Below are positions 1 to 8,266 of a stretch of 64,000 bases of DNA, one piece after another (position 1 is the stretch's first letter; each line of letters starts with the position of its first letter). The notes beneath the pieces were generated by a model. That model searched no databases. It saw nothing but the letters and a program-made list of their open reading frames with translations, and had not been told where the DNA came from. Made by a program: the position numbers and the translations under genes. Source of the stretch: Lentzea sp. NEAU-D7 (GTDB lineage Bacteria > Actinomycetota > Actinomycetes > Mycobacteriales > Pseudonocardiaceae); contig NZ_JAPJDL010000037.1 in NCBI RefSeq assembly GCF_026242055.1, positions 1-64,000 of the forward strand. The letters are read 5' to 3'.

Positions 1-125
1 GTCCCGTCACGAGTCGCACCCGAGCGGGCCACATCTGAAGGGGAGGGTCAAGTCGACGAAGAGCGTGTCGACTTGACCCTCCCCTTCAGATGCAGCAAGA
101 GCTGAGGTGCGACTCGTGACGGGAC
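1..125. repeat. Long imperfect palindrome (125 bp) at window edge
   Basis: Bases 1-20 are the exact reverse complement of 106-125, and 32-57 are the exact reverse complement of 67-92. The stems are separated by an unpaired 11/13-nt internal section (21-31 against 93-105), with a 9-nt loop at 58-66. A transcript would fold into a 20-bp plus 26-bp two-storey hairpin. There is no transposase nearby and no T-tract on either side. It may extend left of the window. It could be a terminator of an unseen gene or a mobile-repeat remnant. Confidence 0.85.
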
Positions 126-153
126 CACCCCACCCGGACCGTTTGGTACGGAC

Positions 154-203
154 GGCTCGCCTTCGGCATCGCGGTTGAGTTGGCTGGCTCGCCTTCGGCA
201 TCG
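154..203. repeat. 18-bp direct repeat, two copies
   Basis: The 18-mer GGCTCGCCTTCGGCATCG occurs at 154-171 and again at 186-203, a 32-bp period. It lies just to the right of the long palindrome and at the start of the low-complexity tract. No gene is associated with it. Confidence 0.85.
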
Positions 204-299
204 TGTGCGATTCGGTGGGTGACTGCGGTCTGGCGGTGCCTGGGGCTCGCGTGGTTCCTCGCTTGCGGTTCAGCACACATCCGTTTCGTCCGGCCCGCC

Positions 300-910
300 G
301 TGCCCAGCCCGCCTTGCCTGCTCCGGCCCGTCCGGCCAGCTCCGCCGTGCCCAGCCTGCTATGCCCGCTACGCCTCGCCCGACCGCATCCAATCCCGCTC
401 TGCCTTGCCTCGCGCCGCCGGGACTACCGCGCCCGGTTCACGCCGCCTCGTTTTACCCCGGCTGTCTTGCCTCGCGCCCTATCGGCTCAGGCCCAACCCG
501 GCCCGCACGACACGGCTCAGTCCGGCACGGCACGGGGCCCAGCACGGCACGGCACGGCCCAGCACGGCACGGCACGGGGCCCAGCACGGCACGGCACGCT
601 GGCCCGGCTCAATCCAGCCCGGCTCGGCCCAACCCGGCACGGGCCAACCTCATAAGGCTCACCCCGCCTCGCTTTGCCTTGCCCGGCCGAGCCCGCCTCG
701 CCTCGCCTCGCATCGCTCTGTCTGGCCCGCCTCGCATGGCCGGGGCGCCTCACCCGCCTGCCCGACCTTGCTCTGCCCGACCGCGCTCTGGTCCTGCCCC
801 GTCTGTCGGCTCGCTCTGCCCTGCCCCTGTCCGCCCCGTCCGCCCGTCCCGGTCCACCGCGCCCGTCCGCTCTGCCCGTCCGTCCCGCCTCGCCGCTGCG
901 CCGCTGCGCC
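300..910. repeat. Low-complexity pyrimidine-rich tract with CGGCACGG repeats
   Basis: About 600 bases dominated on the + strand by CCCGCC, CTCGCC and CCGTCC words, with almost no purine runs. At about 523-600 is a regular stretch of GGCACGGCACGG units separated by GGGGCCCAG or CCCAG. Open frames cross it on both strands, but their products are only Pro/Arg/Ala/Ser repeats without domain character. I see no real gene between 126 and 1066. Confidence 0.7.
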
Positions 911-1015
911 GCGTTGACCTTGTCGGAGTGTCAGACCTGCTCTGTACGTTGGGTTGCGGGGGACCCTTCACCAGGGGGTACCCCTGCGCCAGCCTGCGTG
1001 GTCCTGAGAAAGGGG

Positions 1016-1048
1016 AGGAGCCCCCGGCGGGTGGCACCGGGGGCTCCT
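1016..1048 (-). terminator. Terminator hairpin of the S8 protease gene
   Basis: A perfect 12-bp inverted repeat (1016-1027 with 1037-1048) encloses a 9-nt loop, 18 bases past the stop of the minus-strand protease gene. The minus-strand tail reads CCCCTTTC, so the U-tract is weak. Confidence 0.7.
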
Positions 1049-1066
1049 GGGTGGTGCGGCTGGCTG

Positions 1067-2629
1067 TCAGATGTCGAGCGTCCACGAGTCGATGTGGCCC
1101 GTGTCCTGGCGGTAGAGGTCGCGGACCCGCAGCTGCCAGGTGCCGTTGGCGTCCTCTGCGGACACGTTCACGGCGTAGGTGGCGTTGAGGTCGTCAGCGC
1201 TGTCTGAGCCGTTGCTGACCTTCAGGACCTTCACGATGCCCGAGGGGGAGATCAGGGCCACCTCCAGGTCGCCGCGGTAGGTGTGCTTGATGGCCACCTT
1301 CACGGAGCCGGTGGTGCTGGCCTTGCCGTTGCAGTCGCCGATCGTGATCGGGGACTTGACCTCGCTGGCGTCCGGGATGGCGGTGTCGGTGTCGTTGGTG
1401 ATCGCCGGGCACTGGCCGGGCGGGTTGCCGGGGGCCGTGCCGATGATCTGGAGGAGCTTGTTCGGGGAGCCGGTGCCGGGGTTTGTGACGACGTCGGAGC
1501 TGGCGTTGTCCACCAGGGCGTCGCGGACCTGTTGCGGCGTTGCCGTCGGGGACGAGCCGAGGTACACGGCTGCCGCGCCCACCACGTGCGGGGTGGCCAT
1601 CGAGGTGCCGCTGATGGTGTTGGTGGCGTCGTCGTTCGTGAGCCAGGCGCTCGTGATGTCGCGGCCCGGCGCGAAGATGTCCAGGCAGTTGCCGAGGTTC
1701 GAGAACGAGCTACGGGCGTCGGTGCGGTCCGTCGAGCCGACGGTGATGGCTGCCGGGGTGCGGGCCGGGGACGTGTTGCAGGCGTTGCCGCCGTTGTCGT
1801 TGCCGGCTGCCAGGCCGTAGGTGACTCCTGCGGCGATGGAGCGCGCCACGGCGTCGTCGACTGTCTGGTTGGCGCCGCCGCCGAGGGACATGTTCGCCAC
1901 CGCGGGCTTGCGGGCCGGGTTGTTCTGGACGTCGGCGGTGACCCAGTCGATGCCCGCGATGACGCCGGCGAAGGTGCCGCTGCCCGAGCAGTTGAGGACT
2001 CGGACGGCTACCAGCTTCACGTCCTTCGCGACGCCGAACTTCGTGCCGCCCACGGTGCCCGCGACGTGGGTTCCGTGGCCGTTGCAGTCCGAGGCGTCCG
2101 CGTCGTTGTCGACGGTGTCGGCGCCGGACACCGCGCGGCCGCCGAAGTCGGTGTGGGTGAGGCGGATGCCGGTGTCGATGATGTACGCGGTGACGCCCGC
2201 GCCGCGGTTCGGGTAGGTGTAGCTGTTGTCCAGCGGGAGCGTGCGCTGGTCGATGCGGTCGAGGCCCCACGACGGGGTCGGGGCCTGCGTGTCGGAGATG
2301 CGGACCTCGCCGTCCTGTTCGACGTAGGCGACGGCCGGATCTGCTGCCAGGCGCTTCGCCTGGGATTCGGACATCTGCGCGGAGAAACCGCGCAAAGCGG
2401 ACTTGTACGAGTGCTTCACCTTCGCGCCGTACTTAGCGCTGAGGCTGTCGACACTTGACGTGCTCATGTCCTTCAGCACGACGATGTAGTTGTCCTTGAC
2501 GGCGTTGGACGCACCGAGGTTGCGAATCTCCCCCTCGGGCGCAGCGGTGGCGGAGACGGACGACAGGACGAGCGCAGTGCCCGCCACCAGCCCGATTCCA
2601 GCCGCTCGTCTGGCCCACGATTCTCCCAT
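1067..2629 (-). CDS. Secreted subtilisin-like serine protease with P-domain
   Basis: A 520-aa extracellular peptidase of family S8 (proteinase K / aqualysin type). An N-terminal signal peptide (Arg pair at 7-8, hydrophobic 10-29, Ala-rich cleavage region near 28-30) is followed by an I9 propeptide inhibitor domain (about 45-110) and the catalytic domain (about 118-395). The triad is Asp152 (IIDTG), His185 (NGHGTH) and Ser343 (GTSMATP), with oxyanion Asn277. The C-terminus (about 408-520) is a proprotein-convertase P-domain (HTYRGDLEVALISPSG). The ATG start has GAGGGAG about a dozen bases upstream. The gene stands alone, with its own promoter-like element and a downstream hairpin. It is probably a general secreted protease, distinct from the mycosin at 8267-9679. 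Confidence 0.93.
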   Translation of the reverse strand: MGESWARRAAGIGLVAGTALVLSSVSATAAPEGEIRNLGASNAVKDNYIVVLKDMSTSSVDSLSAKYGAKVKHSYKSALRGFSAQMSESQAKRLAADPAVAYVEQDGEVRISDTQAPTPSWGLDRIDQRTLPLDNSYTYPNRGAGVTAYIIDTGIRLTHTDFGGRAVSGADTVDNDADASDCNGHGTHVAGTVGGTKFGVAKDVKLVAVRVLNCSGSGTFAGVIAGIDWVTADVQNNPARKPAVANMSLGGGANQTVDDAVARSIAAGVTYGLAAGNDNGGNACNTSPARTPAAITVGSTDRTDARSSFSNLGNCLDIFAPGRDITSAWLTNDDATNTISGTSMATPHVVGAAAVYLGSSPTATPQQVRDALVDNASSDVVTNPGTGSPNKLLQIIGTAPGNPPGQCPAITNDTDTAIPDASEVKSPITIGDCNGKASTTGSVKVAIKHTYRGDLEVALISPSGIVKVLKVSNGSDSADDLNATYAVNVSAEDANGTWQLRVRDLYRQDTGHIDSWTLDI

Positions 2630-2671
2630 AGCAGCAAGCTCCCTCGTCGCAGGGTTGTGCAGGTGAGAGTT

Positions 2672-2701
2672 TTCTTAGTGGCGCGGACTGATTTGGCACA
2701 A
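2672..2701 (-). promoter_or_regulatory. Candidate promoter of the S8 protease
   Basis: On the minus strand TTGTGC (2701-2696) and TAAGAA (2677-2672) are separated by 18 bases and lie about 45 bases before the protease start. The spacing and partial consensus fit a vegetative promoter. No transcript evidence is available. Confidence 0.35.
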
Positions 2702-2792
2702 GAAGGTCCACGAAATTGCCTTCGAATGCCGAATCAACAGATTTGGTCAGTCCTGTGAATTAGTTGGTTCCGCTGATCTCTTTACAGAACAA

Positions 2793-2826
2793 TTGCGCCC
2801 CGAACGATGAACCGTTCGGGGCGCAA
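2793..2826. terminator. Strong terminator hairpin after the eccE operon
   Basis: A perfect 14-bp stem (2793-2806 with 2813-2826) with a 6-nt loop. In the minus direction it follows the stop of the 2885-3610 gene by about 60 bases and is trailed by a loose T-rich run (TTGTTCTG). It ends the eccE-partner transcript before the divergent protease promoter region. Confidence 0.75.
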
Positions 2827-2884
2827 GTTTCGCCTATTTCGTGGAGCGTCTCAATCGGCTGGGAGCAGGCGATCGGGTGCTCTC

Positions 2885-3610
2885 TCAATCGCCTCTGCGG
2901 ACCGCTCCGAGGATCTGCTGTTCTGCCGGAGTCGTGTAGAGGCGCAGGTGCGCCCACATGTCCTGGCCCATCGCGATGACCTGGTCGTCCTTGAGCTGCG
3001 TGAGCTGCTGGAACATCTGCGGGCGCAGGCGCCACATCTGACCGGCGAGCTGCGCCTGGCCCATCGGGAGGCGCTGCAGGAGCACGAGGTCCGCGTTGTT
3101 CGCCGTGGACGACGCCTGCGGGTGCAGGTACGGCAGCACGTACATCGTGGTCTGCCACGGCGCGCGCGGCGGGAACAGCTCCTGCGGGACGTGGCCGCCG
3201 TCGTGGATCACGAGCAGCGGCATGTCCTCGGTCGGGCGCGGGAGGTCCGCCGGGGACAGGCGGCGCAGCTGCACCAGTTGGGACGGACGGCCGTCCGGGC
3301 CCTGGCCCGCGGCGCGCACGACCGGCTGCCACGCCTGCGGGCGGCCGGTCGCGATGATGATCCACGCTCCGGTCGCCATGGCGCGCAACGCGATCTGGCG
3401 GGCCAGGTACAGGCCGCCGACGACCACCATGCGGGTCGGGGTCGGGCGCAGCACGGACACGCTGAGCGGCTCGCCCTTCGTGCCCTGGCCGAGCATCATG
3501 CCGCCGCGGTCACCGCTGGGGCTGACCAGGTCGAGCATGGTCGGCGACACCAGGAACTCCGGTGCCACCGCGCCGCGGCCGCGGGTGTCGAGCAGACGGG
3601 ACGAGCTCAT
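2885..3610 (-). CDS. Type VII secretion-associated protein downstream of eccE
   Basis: A 241-aa soluble protein whose ATG overlaps the eccE stop in ATGA, so the two are translationally coupled. I do not recognise a named family. The middle (about residues 62-95, VVVGGLYLAR then WIIIATGRPQAW) reads like a Rossmann/P-loop-type beta-alpha-beta unit without a true Walker A Lys. The second half is Leu/Gln/Arg-rich helix. There are no signal peptide or membrane segments. Its position as the last gene of the eccE transcript suggests a cytosolic partner or regulator of the secretion machine. It could also be a degenerate EccC-like ATPase domain. The function is not assigned. Confidence 0.7.
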   Translation of the reverse strand: MSSSRLLDTRGRGAVAPEFLVSPTMLDLVSPSGDRGGMMLGQGTKGEPLSVSVLRPTPTRMVVVGGLYLARQIALRAMATGAWIIIATGRPQAWQPVVRAAGQGPDGRPSQLVQLRRLSPADLPRPTEDMPLLVIHDGGHVPQELFPPRAPWQTTMYVLPYLHPQASSTANNADLVLLQRLPMGQAQLAGQMWRLRPQMFQQLTQLKDDQVIAMGQDMWAHLRLYTTPAEQQILGAVRRGD

Positions 3611-4965
3611 GCCACACCTCCGAGCGGCAGCGTCGCGGCGAGGCCCGCGAGCTGCATGCCCCGCAACGGGGTCAGCGTGATGTCGAGCTTGTCACCCAGC
3701 TTGGACAGCTGGTCCTCGGCGCGGTCCAGCTCGCTCGGCGTGCGGGCGCTCACGCGCACCAGGCCGCGCAGGGAGACCTGACCGTCCTCGCGGGACGGCG
3801 AGATGGACATCGCGAGCGTCGACGAGAGAGCGCGCACACCGGTCAGCGAGTTCAGGTTGCCCTTGAGGCCCTTGGACGGCCAGCCGGTGATCGCGTAGCT
3901 CGCGTGACCGACGCCACCCGCGGTGACGCCCGACCACTTCTCCCGCAACGACACGGGGTTCGTGTTGCCGACGACCGCGGTGAGCTCGGCCGACGAGATC
4001 GCCGCGCGCAGCAGCTCGTCCGCGTCGAGCGGGCGGATCGTGACGCCGGCGGACTCCAGGGCGTTGCGGACGCGGGACAACGCGCCGATGAGCGCCCGGT
4101 GCGCGCCGACGACGCCGCCGCCGCGCTCCCGGATCGCCTCGCCGCAGCGGCGCGGGTCCAGCCGGACCGTGATCCACGTGGTGCGCCGGGCCGCCGCGGG
4201 CAGCGGGCCGAGCACCTCCATGTACGAGCTGATGGCCGGCGAGTTCGGCGGAAGTGCCGCGCTGCCGGGGTAGCAGTGCCAGATCACGGTGATCGCGTCG
4301 AGCACGACACCGCGGTCCTCCAGGCACGGTGTGAGCGCTCCCAGGGGCAGCGAGGGGGCCGAGCCGACCGCGGAGATCAGCGGCGGTGTCGGGTCGACCA
4401 GCAGCACCGCGGTCCACACGCCGTCGTGCCACGACAGCGCGAGCGGGCGGCGTTCGTGGTCGACGCCCTTCGCGATCACCAGGTCCGGGATGGCGAGGCG
4501 CAGCAACGCGACGCGCGGGTCCTCCGGGCCGAGCACCTGCATCTCGTCGTCACCGGGCTTGGACTCCTGCGACTCCGCGCGCTTCGCGGTGCGGCTGTGC
4601 GACCGGAAGTTGTAGCGCAGGCGGACGCCGATCCACTGGGTGAGCCAGCGGCCGCGCGACCGGGTGAAGGCCAGGACCAGTGCGACGAGGAGCACACCGC
4701 CGGCGATCGAGACGGAGACGACGTTCAGCGCGTCGCCCTGCTTCACGCCCATGATCGTCAGCACGAGGAGGGCGATGGCGAGACCGACCTCGATCGTGAC
4801 TACGTTCGACACGGGCAAAGAGCCCAGGCTCACGCCGGCGGCTCTGCGACGGACACGCCCGACCGGACGCGGAGGCGCGGGTGCCTGCTGGCCAGGACCC
4901 CCAGGTCCCTGCGGCCGTGCCATCCCTGGGTTGGGCCGGGGCGGATGTGGAGTGGTCACGGACAT
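3607..4965 (-). CDS. eccE: Type VII secretion system protein EccE
   Basis: A 452-aa membrane component. Two adjacent transmembrane segments follow a Pro/Gly-rich cytosolic N-terminus (around residues 44-66 and 70-90), and then comes a long soluble EccE domain. The chosen ATG at 4965 has a GGGGAAAGAG ribosome site about ten bases upstream; the frame stays open 20 codons further up but without such a site. It is divergent from eccB (117 bases apart) and coupled to the gene at 2885-3610. In ESX systems EccE sits at the periphery of the EccBCD hexamer. Mycobacterial ESX-4 of M. tuberculosis lacks EccE, so its presence marks this as a more complete ESX-4-like system. The family call rests on context and topology. 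Confidence 0.82.
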   Translation of the reverse strand: MSVTTPHPPRPNPGMARPQGPGGPGQQAPAPPRPVGRVRRRAAGVSLGSLPVSNVVTIEVGLAIALLVLTIMGVKQGDALNVVSVSIAGGVLLVALVLAFTRSRGRWLTQWIGVRLRYNFRSHSRTAKRAESQESKPGDDEMQVLGPEDPRVALLRLAIPDLVIAKGVDHERRPLALSWHDGVWTAVLLVDPTPPLISAVGSAPSLPLGALTPCLEDRGVVLDAITVIWHCYPGSAALPPNSPAISSYMEVLGPLPAAARRTTWITVRLDPRRCGEAIRERGGGVVGAHRALIGALSRVRNALESAGVTIRPLDADELLRAAISSAELTAVVGNTNPVSLREKWSGVTAGGVGHASYAITGWPSKGLKGNLNSLTGVRALSSTLAMSISPSREDGQVSLRGLVRVSARTPSELDRAEDQLSKLGDKLDITLTPLRGMQLAGLAATLPLGGVA

Positions 4966-5082
4966 CCGTTGTGGTCTCTTTCCCCTCGATGGTCGGTGGG
5001 CTTGGCGAACCGGCCCACGGAGCAACCTGCGTCCGGCTATCCTGCCGAACCGTACCGCGACTGGGAGAGCAGCGAGCCGAGA

Positions 5083-6699
5083 ATGGCATCAACACCCACC
5101 ACCAAGTCACAGGTCCAGGCCTACCAATTCGTCCTGCGGCGGATGCAGTCCGCTCTGGTCCGCAGAGACGCGGTGATGCTGCACGACCCCATGCGCAACC
5201 ACTCGCGTGCCACAGCGGTGGGTGTCGTCCTGGGCGTCGTCGGTCTCATCGGCTTCCTCGTGGTCGGACTTTTCAGCCCGGCACCGAGGCTCGACGACCA
5301 GACGCAGATCGCCATCAGCAAGGAGACCGGCCAGGTCTACGTCGTCGACAGCGCGCCGCGGCGGCTGATCCCGATGACGAACCTGGCGTCGGCCCGGCTG
5401 CTCTGGCTCTCGCGCAACAGCCCCGACGCCCAGCAGGGTCAGGGCGGCGGCGACGCACCGGCCGGCACGGCGGGCGCCCCGGCTGAGGCGGCCGGCGGCA
5501 CCCCGAAGCTCGTGAGCGAGAAGGCGCTGGCGAACCTGCCGCGCGGCAGGCTCACCGGTCTGCCGGACGCGCCGGACGTGCTGCCGAAGCAGGACCTCCG
5601 CATCGACGCGCAGTGGTCCGTCTGCGACACCCTCCAGCTGGACAAGTTCCGCGAGGACCAGGCGGCGGAGAACCAGATCAGGACCTCCGTGATCGCGGGT
5701 GTGAGCGGTGGCAACCCGGAACTGGGCGGCGAGGCGGTGCTGGTCCAGCAGCGCACGGGCGCGAAGAAGGCGTACCTGATCTACAAGACGCCCCAGTCCC
5801 TGCGGGACATCTCGTCGTCGACGGTCCGCGCCGAGGTGGACCTGAAGAACGACAAGGCGCTCAACGCCCTCAAGCTGAAGAACAAGAAGCCCCGTGCGAT
5901 CAGCACGGCGCTGCTCAACGCGATCCCCGAGGTCGCCCCGCTGACCGCGCCGGTCATGCCGAACCAGGGCAAGCCCGCGACCTACGTCACCGAGACCAAG
6001 GTCAACATCGGTGAGGTCGTCCAGGTCGAGCGGCAGAACGGCTTCGAGTCCATGGTCGCGCTGGAGGACGGCTTCCAGACCGTCGAGGAGACCGTCGGCG
6101 ACCTGCTGCGCTGGGCGTACTCGAACAACCGGCAGGCCATCAAGCTCTCGCCGAGCGCGATCGCGGACCACCGGGACCCGAAGAACCCGCTCGCGCTCGA
6201 CTCGTACCCGACCAAGATCCCGACCACGCTGGAGCCGAACGCCAACAACGTCGTCCTGTGCCTCGGCTGGAAGGCCGAGAACGTCGCCGCGGACAACCGC
6301 GCCGAGCACACGTCGGTGACGATCGGTTCCGCGCTGCCGGGCCCGAAGGAGATGACCCCCACCGAACTCGGTTCGCCGGGTGCGGGTGGCGAGATCATCG
6401 ACCAGTTCCTGATGCTGCCGGGCAAGGCCGCCGTCGTGCGGGCGAGCCAGGGCAAGAACGACTTCGGAACCGGTCCGGTGCAGATCGTCACGGGTCGCGG
6501 TGTCCGCTACGGCGTCCCGGACGGGGCGACGGCGGCGGCGCTGGGGCTCGACGGGAGCTTCCCGCCGGCACCGAACCAGATCCTGAGCCTGCTGCCGATG
6601 GGGCCGCAGCTCAACAAGAACGACGCGAACCGCAGCTACGACTCGATCCCGGCGCCCAAGGGCACCATCAAGGATCCGCAGGCGGTTCAGCAGAAGTAG
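5083..6699 (+). CDS. eccB: Type VII secretion system protein EccB
   Basis: A 538-aa core ESX component anchored by one N-terminal transmembrane helix (about 44-65), with a large extracytoplasmic repeat domain. The opening residues (QVQAYQFVLRRMQSALVRRD) are the hallmark EccB N-terminus preceding the membrane helix. Two Cys in the outer domain (in WSVCDTLQ and VVLCLGW) probably form the conserved disulfide. The ATG at 5083 is preceded by GGGAGAGC; the frame extends far upstream through antisense eccE sequence, which is not coding. Divergent from eccE; the EspC-like and WXG genes follow on the same strand. Confidence 0.93.
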   Translation: MASTPTTKSQVQAYQFVLRRMQSALVRRDAVMLHDPMRNHSRATAVGVVLGVVGLIGFLVVGLFSPAPRLDDQTQIAISKETGQVYVVDSAPRRLIPMTNLASARLLWLSRNSPDAQQGQGGGDAPAGTAGAPAEAAGGTPKLVSEKALANLPRGRLTGLPDAPDVLPKQDLRIDAQWSVCDTLQLDKFREDQAAENQIRTSVIAGVSGGNPELGGEAVLVQQRTGAKKAYLIYKTPQSLRDISSSTVRAEVDLKNDKALNALKLKNKKPRAISTALLNAIPEVAPLTAPVMPNQGKPATYVTETKVNIGEVVQVERQNGFESMVALEDGFQTVEETVGDLLRWAYSNNRQAIKLSPSAIADHRDPKNPLALDSYPTKIPTTLEPNANNVVLCLGWKAENVAADNRAEHTSVTIGSALPGPKEMTPTELGSPGAGGEIIDQFLMLPGKAAVVRASQGKNDFGTGPVQIVTGRGVRYGVPDGATAAALGLDGSFPPAPNQILSLLPMGPQLNKNDANRSYDSIPAPKGTIKDPQAVQQK

Positions 6700-6740
6700 C
6701 GGAACCGCTCCGGGTGCATCACCGTCGAATGCGGACGAAG

Positions 6741-6769
6741 CGTGGTGGTGGTCGCTCATCGCCACCACG
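6741..6769 (+). terminator. Weak stem-loop after eccB
   Basis: An 8-bp stem (CGTGGTGG at 6741-6748, CCACCACG at 6762-6769) with a 13-nt loop lies between eccB and the next gene. It has no T-tract, so it may be partial or only an mRNA structure. Confidence 0.3.
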
Positions 6770-6802
6770 TTCAGCACCCGGAGTGTCGTAGGGGGACTAG
6801 CC

Positions 6803-7132
6803 GTGGCCGGTCGTATCAGCGTCGATGCCGAGTGGTTGGAGAAGTACGCCGACCGCATCGACGGGACGACGGATGACCTGAGGCGGGTGCGGGACGCCAT
6901 GAAGGTGTCCCCGCTGCGCCCCCAGTCGTTCGGCGAGATCGGCAGAACCGTCGGCACGGCCCAGGGGTACGCGCGGGCGGCCGAGTTGCTGAACTCACAG
7001 CTCGCCCGCGCCTGTGACGCGTTCGAGGCGGCCTCCAAGGGACTGCACGCCGTCGCGAAGCAGCACGGGCAGGGCGACGAGGAGAGTCTGCGGGCCATCA
7101 GGACGGCCGACCGGCGGTACGGGGAGCTGTGA
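6803..7132 (+). CDS. EspC-like small type VII secretion substrate (first copy)
   Basis: A 109-aa helical protein without signal peptide or membrane segment. Length, two-helix character and position fit the EspC/DUF2580-type ESX-associated family, which resembles WXG100 proteins and is usually co-expressed with a larger partner. GTG start with GGGGGAC immediately upstream. It overlaps the next gene (TGATG), suggesting stoichiometric co-expression. The same short-plus-long arrangement recurs at 25127-28171. The exact family is inferred. Confidence 0.7.
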   Translation: MAGRISVDAEWLEKYADRIDGTTDDLRRVRDAMKVSPLRPQSFGEIGRTVGTAQGYARAAELLNSQLARACDAFEAASKGLHAVAKQHGQGDEESLRAIRTADRRYGEL

Positions 7133-8196
7133 TGGTCAAGGACGGCAAGCAGATCGCGGCCGAGGTCGGTCCCGAGCTCGACTACCTCTCGCAGGTCAGC
7201 CGCAAGCTCGGGGTCGTGGACCTCGTGCACGACTTCTTCGACCCGCTGGTGGGCGACTGGAACGACCTGCGCGAGGAAGCCGAACGCTGGCGCAAGGCCG
7301 CGAAGGTGACCGAGGCGGTCCACAAGCACGTCTCGGCACCGCTGGGCGGGGTCGACGCGCGGTGGGAGGGCAAGGACGCCGACGCGTTCCTCGACCACAT
7401 GCGCAAGGTGGGGCTCGCGGGCGGCGACATGTCCGACGCGATGAACGCCATGGCGGACGCGCTGGAGGAGACCGCGGACGGCGTGCGCGTCATCGTGCAG
7501 GACATGGCGCACGTGCTGGCCGACGCCGCCGACTCGGTGTCCGGCACGGCCGCGCTGCCGCTCGACGGCGACCAGCGCGCGATCAGGCACATCGAGGAGC
7601 TCAAGGATCCCGTTCGCGAGCTGCACGAGTCCGCGCGGCAGGTGCTGGAGGCGTTCCTCAAGCTGTGCGACGGGGTTTCCGGTGAGGCCGGTGGCTTCGG
7701 TGTCGTGCGGATGGAGCACAAGTACCCCGAGCAGAACTGGACCTACACGGCGCCCGCCAAGCTCGGGACCACGACGCCCGAACCGGCGAGGGCTTCGGCC
7801 ACGGCCGCCGCGGGCACGGGTGCGTCTCCAGGCGGCTCGGTCGGTGGCGGTGGCGGCGGTGTCGGCGGAGGAGTCGGCGGTGGGGTCGGCTCGGTCGGCG
7901 CGCCTGCCGCCGCGGCCCAGCAGCCGATGCAGTTCGGCGGCGCCACAGGCATCGCTGAGCAGGTTCCACTGGCGGACAAGGGTGCTGGGGCGGCCCAGCC
8001 CGCCGCGGCCGCTGGTGGCCGTTCTGGGGCCCCTGCCGGCGGCATGATGGGCGGCATGGCGCCGATGATGGGCGGCATGGGCGGGCAGCAGGGCGGCGAC
8101 AAGGAGCACAAGCCGAAGCAACGGCTCACCGGCTCGATCGACGACCTGCTCGGCAAACCGAAGAAGGCCGCGCCGAAGACGATCGGCGACGACTGA
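7132..8196 (+). CDS. WXG-type secretion substrate with Gly-rich tail
   Basis: A 354-aa protein read from the ATG that overlaps the upstream stop; a GTG one codon earlier (7129) is equally possible. The first ~190 residues are helical and carry a WEG turn near residue 80, typical of WXG/PPE-like ESX substrates. Then follows a Gly/Ala/Pro-rich linker (GGVGGGVGGGVG) and a C-terminal motif of MMGG repeats, GGQQGGDKE and a basic end with LTGSIDDLLGKP. The same motif closes the 914-aa protein at 25427-28171. There is no Sec signal, so export through the local ESX machine is likely. It is convergent with mycP, with a shared terminator between. Confidence 0.75.
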   Translation: MVKDGKQIAAEVGPELDYLSQVSRKLGVVDLVHDFFDPLVGDWNDLREEAERWRKAAKVTEAVHKHVSAPLGGVDARWEGKDADAFLDHMRKVGLAGGDMSDAMNAMADALEETADGVRVIVQDMAHVLADAADSVSGTAALPLDGDQRAIRHIEELKDPVRELHESARQVLEAFLKLCDGVSGEAGGFGVVRMEHKYPEQNWTYTAPAKLGTTTPEPARASATAAAGTGASPGGSVGGGGGGVGGGVGGGVGSVGAPAAAAQQPMQFGGATGIAEQVPLADKGAGAAQPAAAAGGRSGAPAGGMMGGMAPMMGGMGGQQGGDKEHKPKQRLTGSIDDLLGKPKKAAPKTIGDD

Positions 8197-8219
8197 ACCG
8201 TTCGCCCGACAACGGAAAC

Positions 8220-8246
8220 GGCCCCGCCGGTGAGACCGGCGGGGCC
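8220..8246. terminator. Bidirectional terminator between WXG gene and mycP
   Basis: A perfect 11-bp GC stem (8220-8230 with 8236-8246) with a 5-nt loop, followed on the + strand by ATTTCGTTCT. It sits between two converging genes and can serve both. Confidence 0.8.
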
Positions 8247-8266
8247 ATTTCGTTCTGCTTTGAGAG

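Noticed and set aside
523..600. Repeats that could suggest a CRISPR array
   Set aside because: Units are short, contiguous and without unique spacers; no cas genes are present.
180..1207. Several open frames of 150-275 codons across the low-complexity tract
   Set aside because: Translations are Pro/Ala/Ser/Arg repeats in three frames at once, without ribosome sites or family features.
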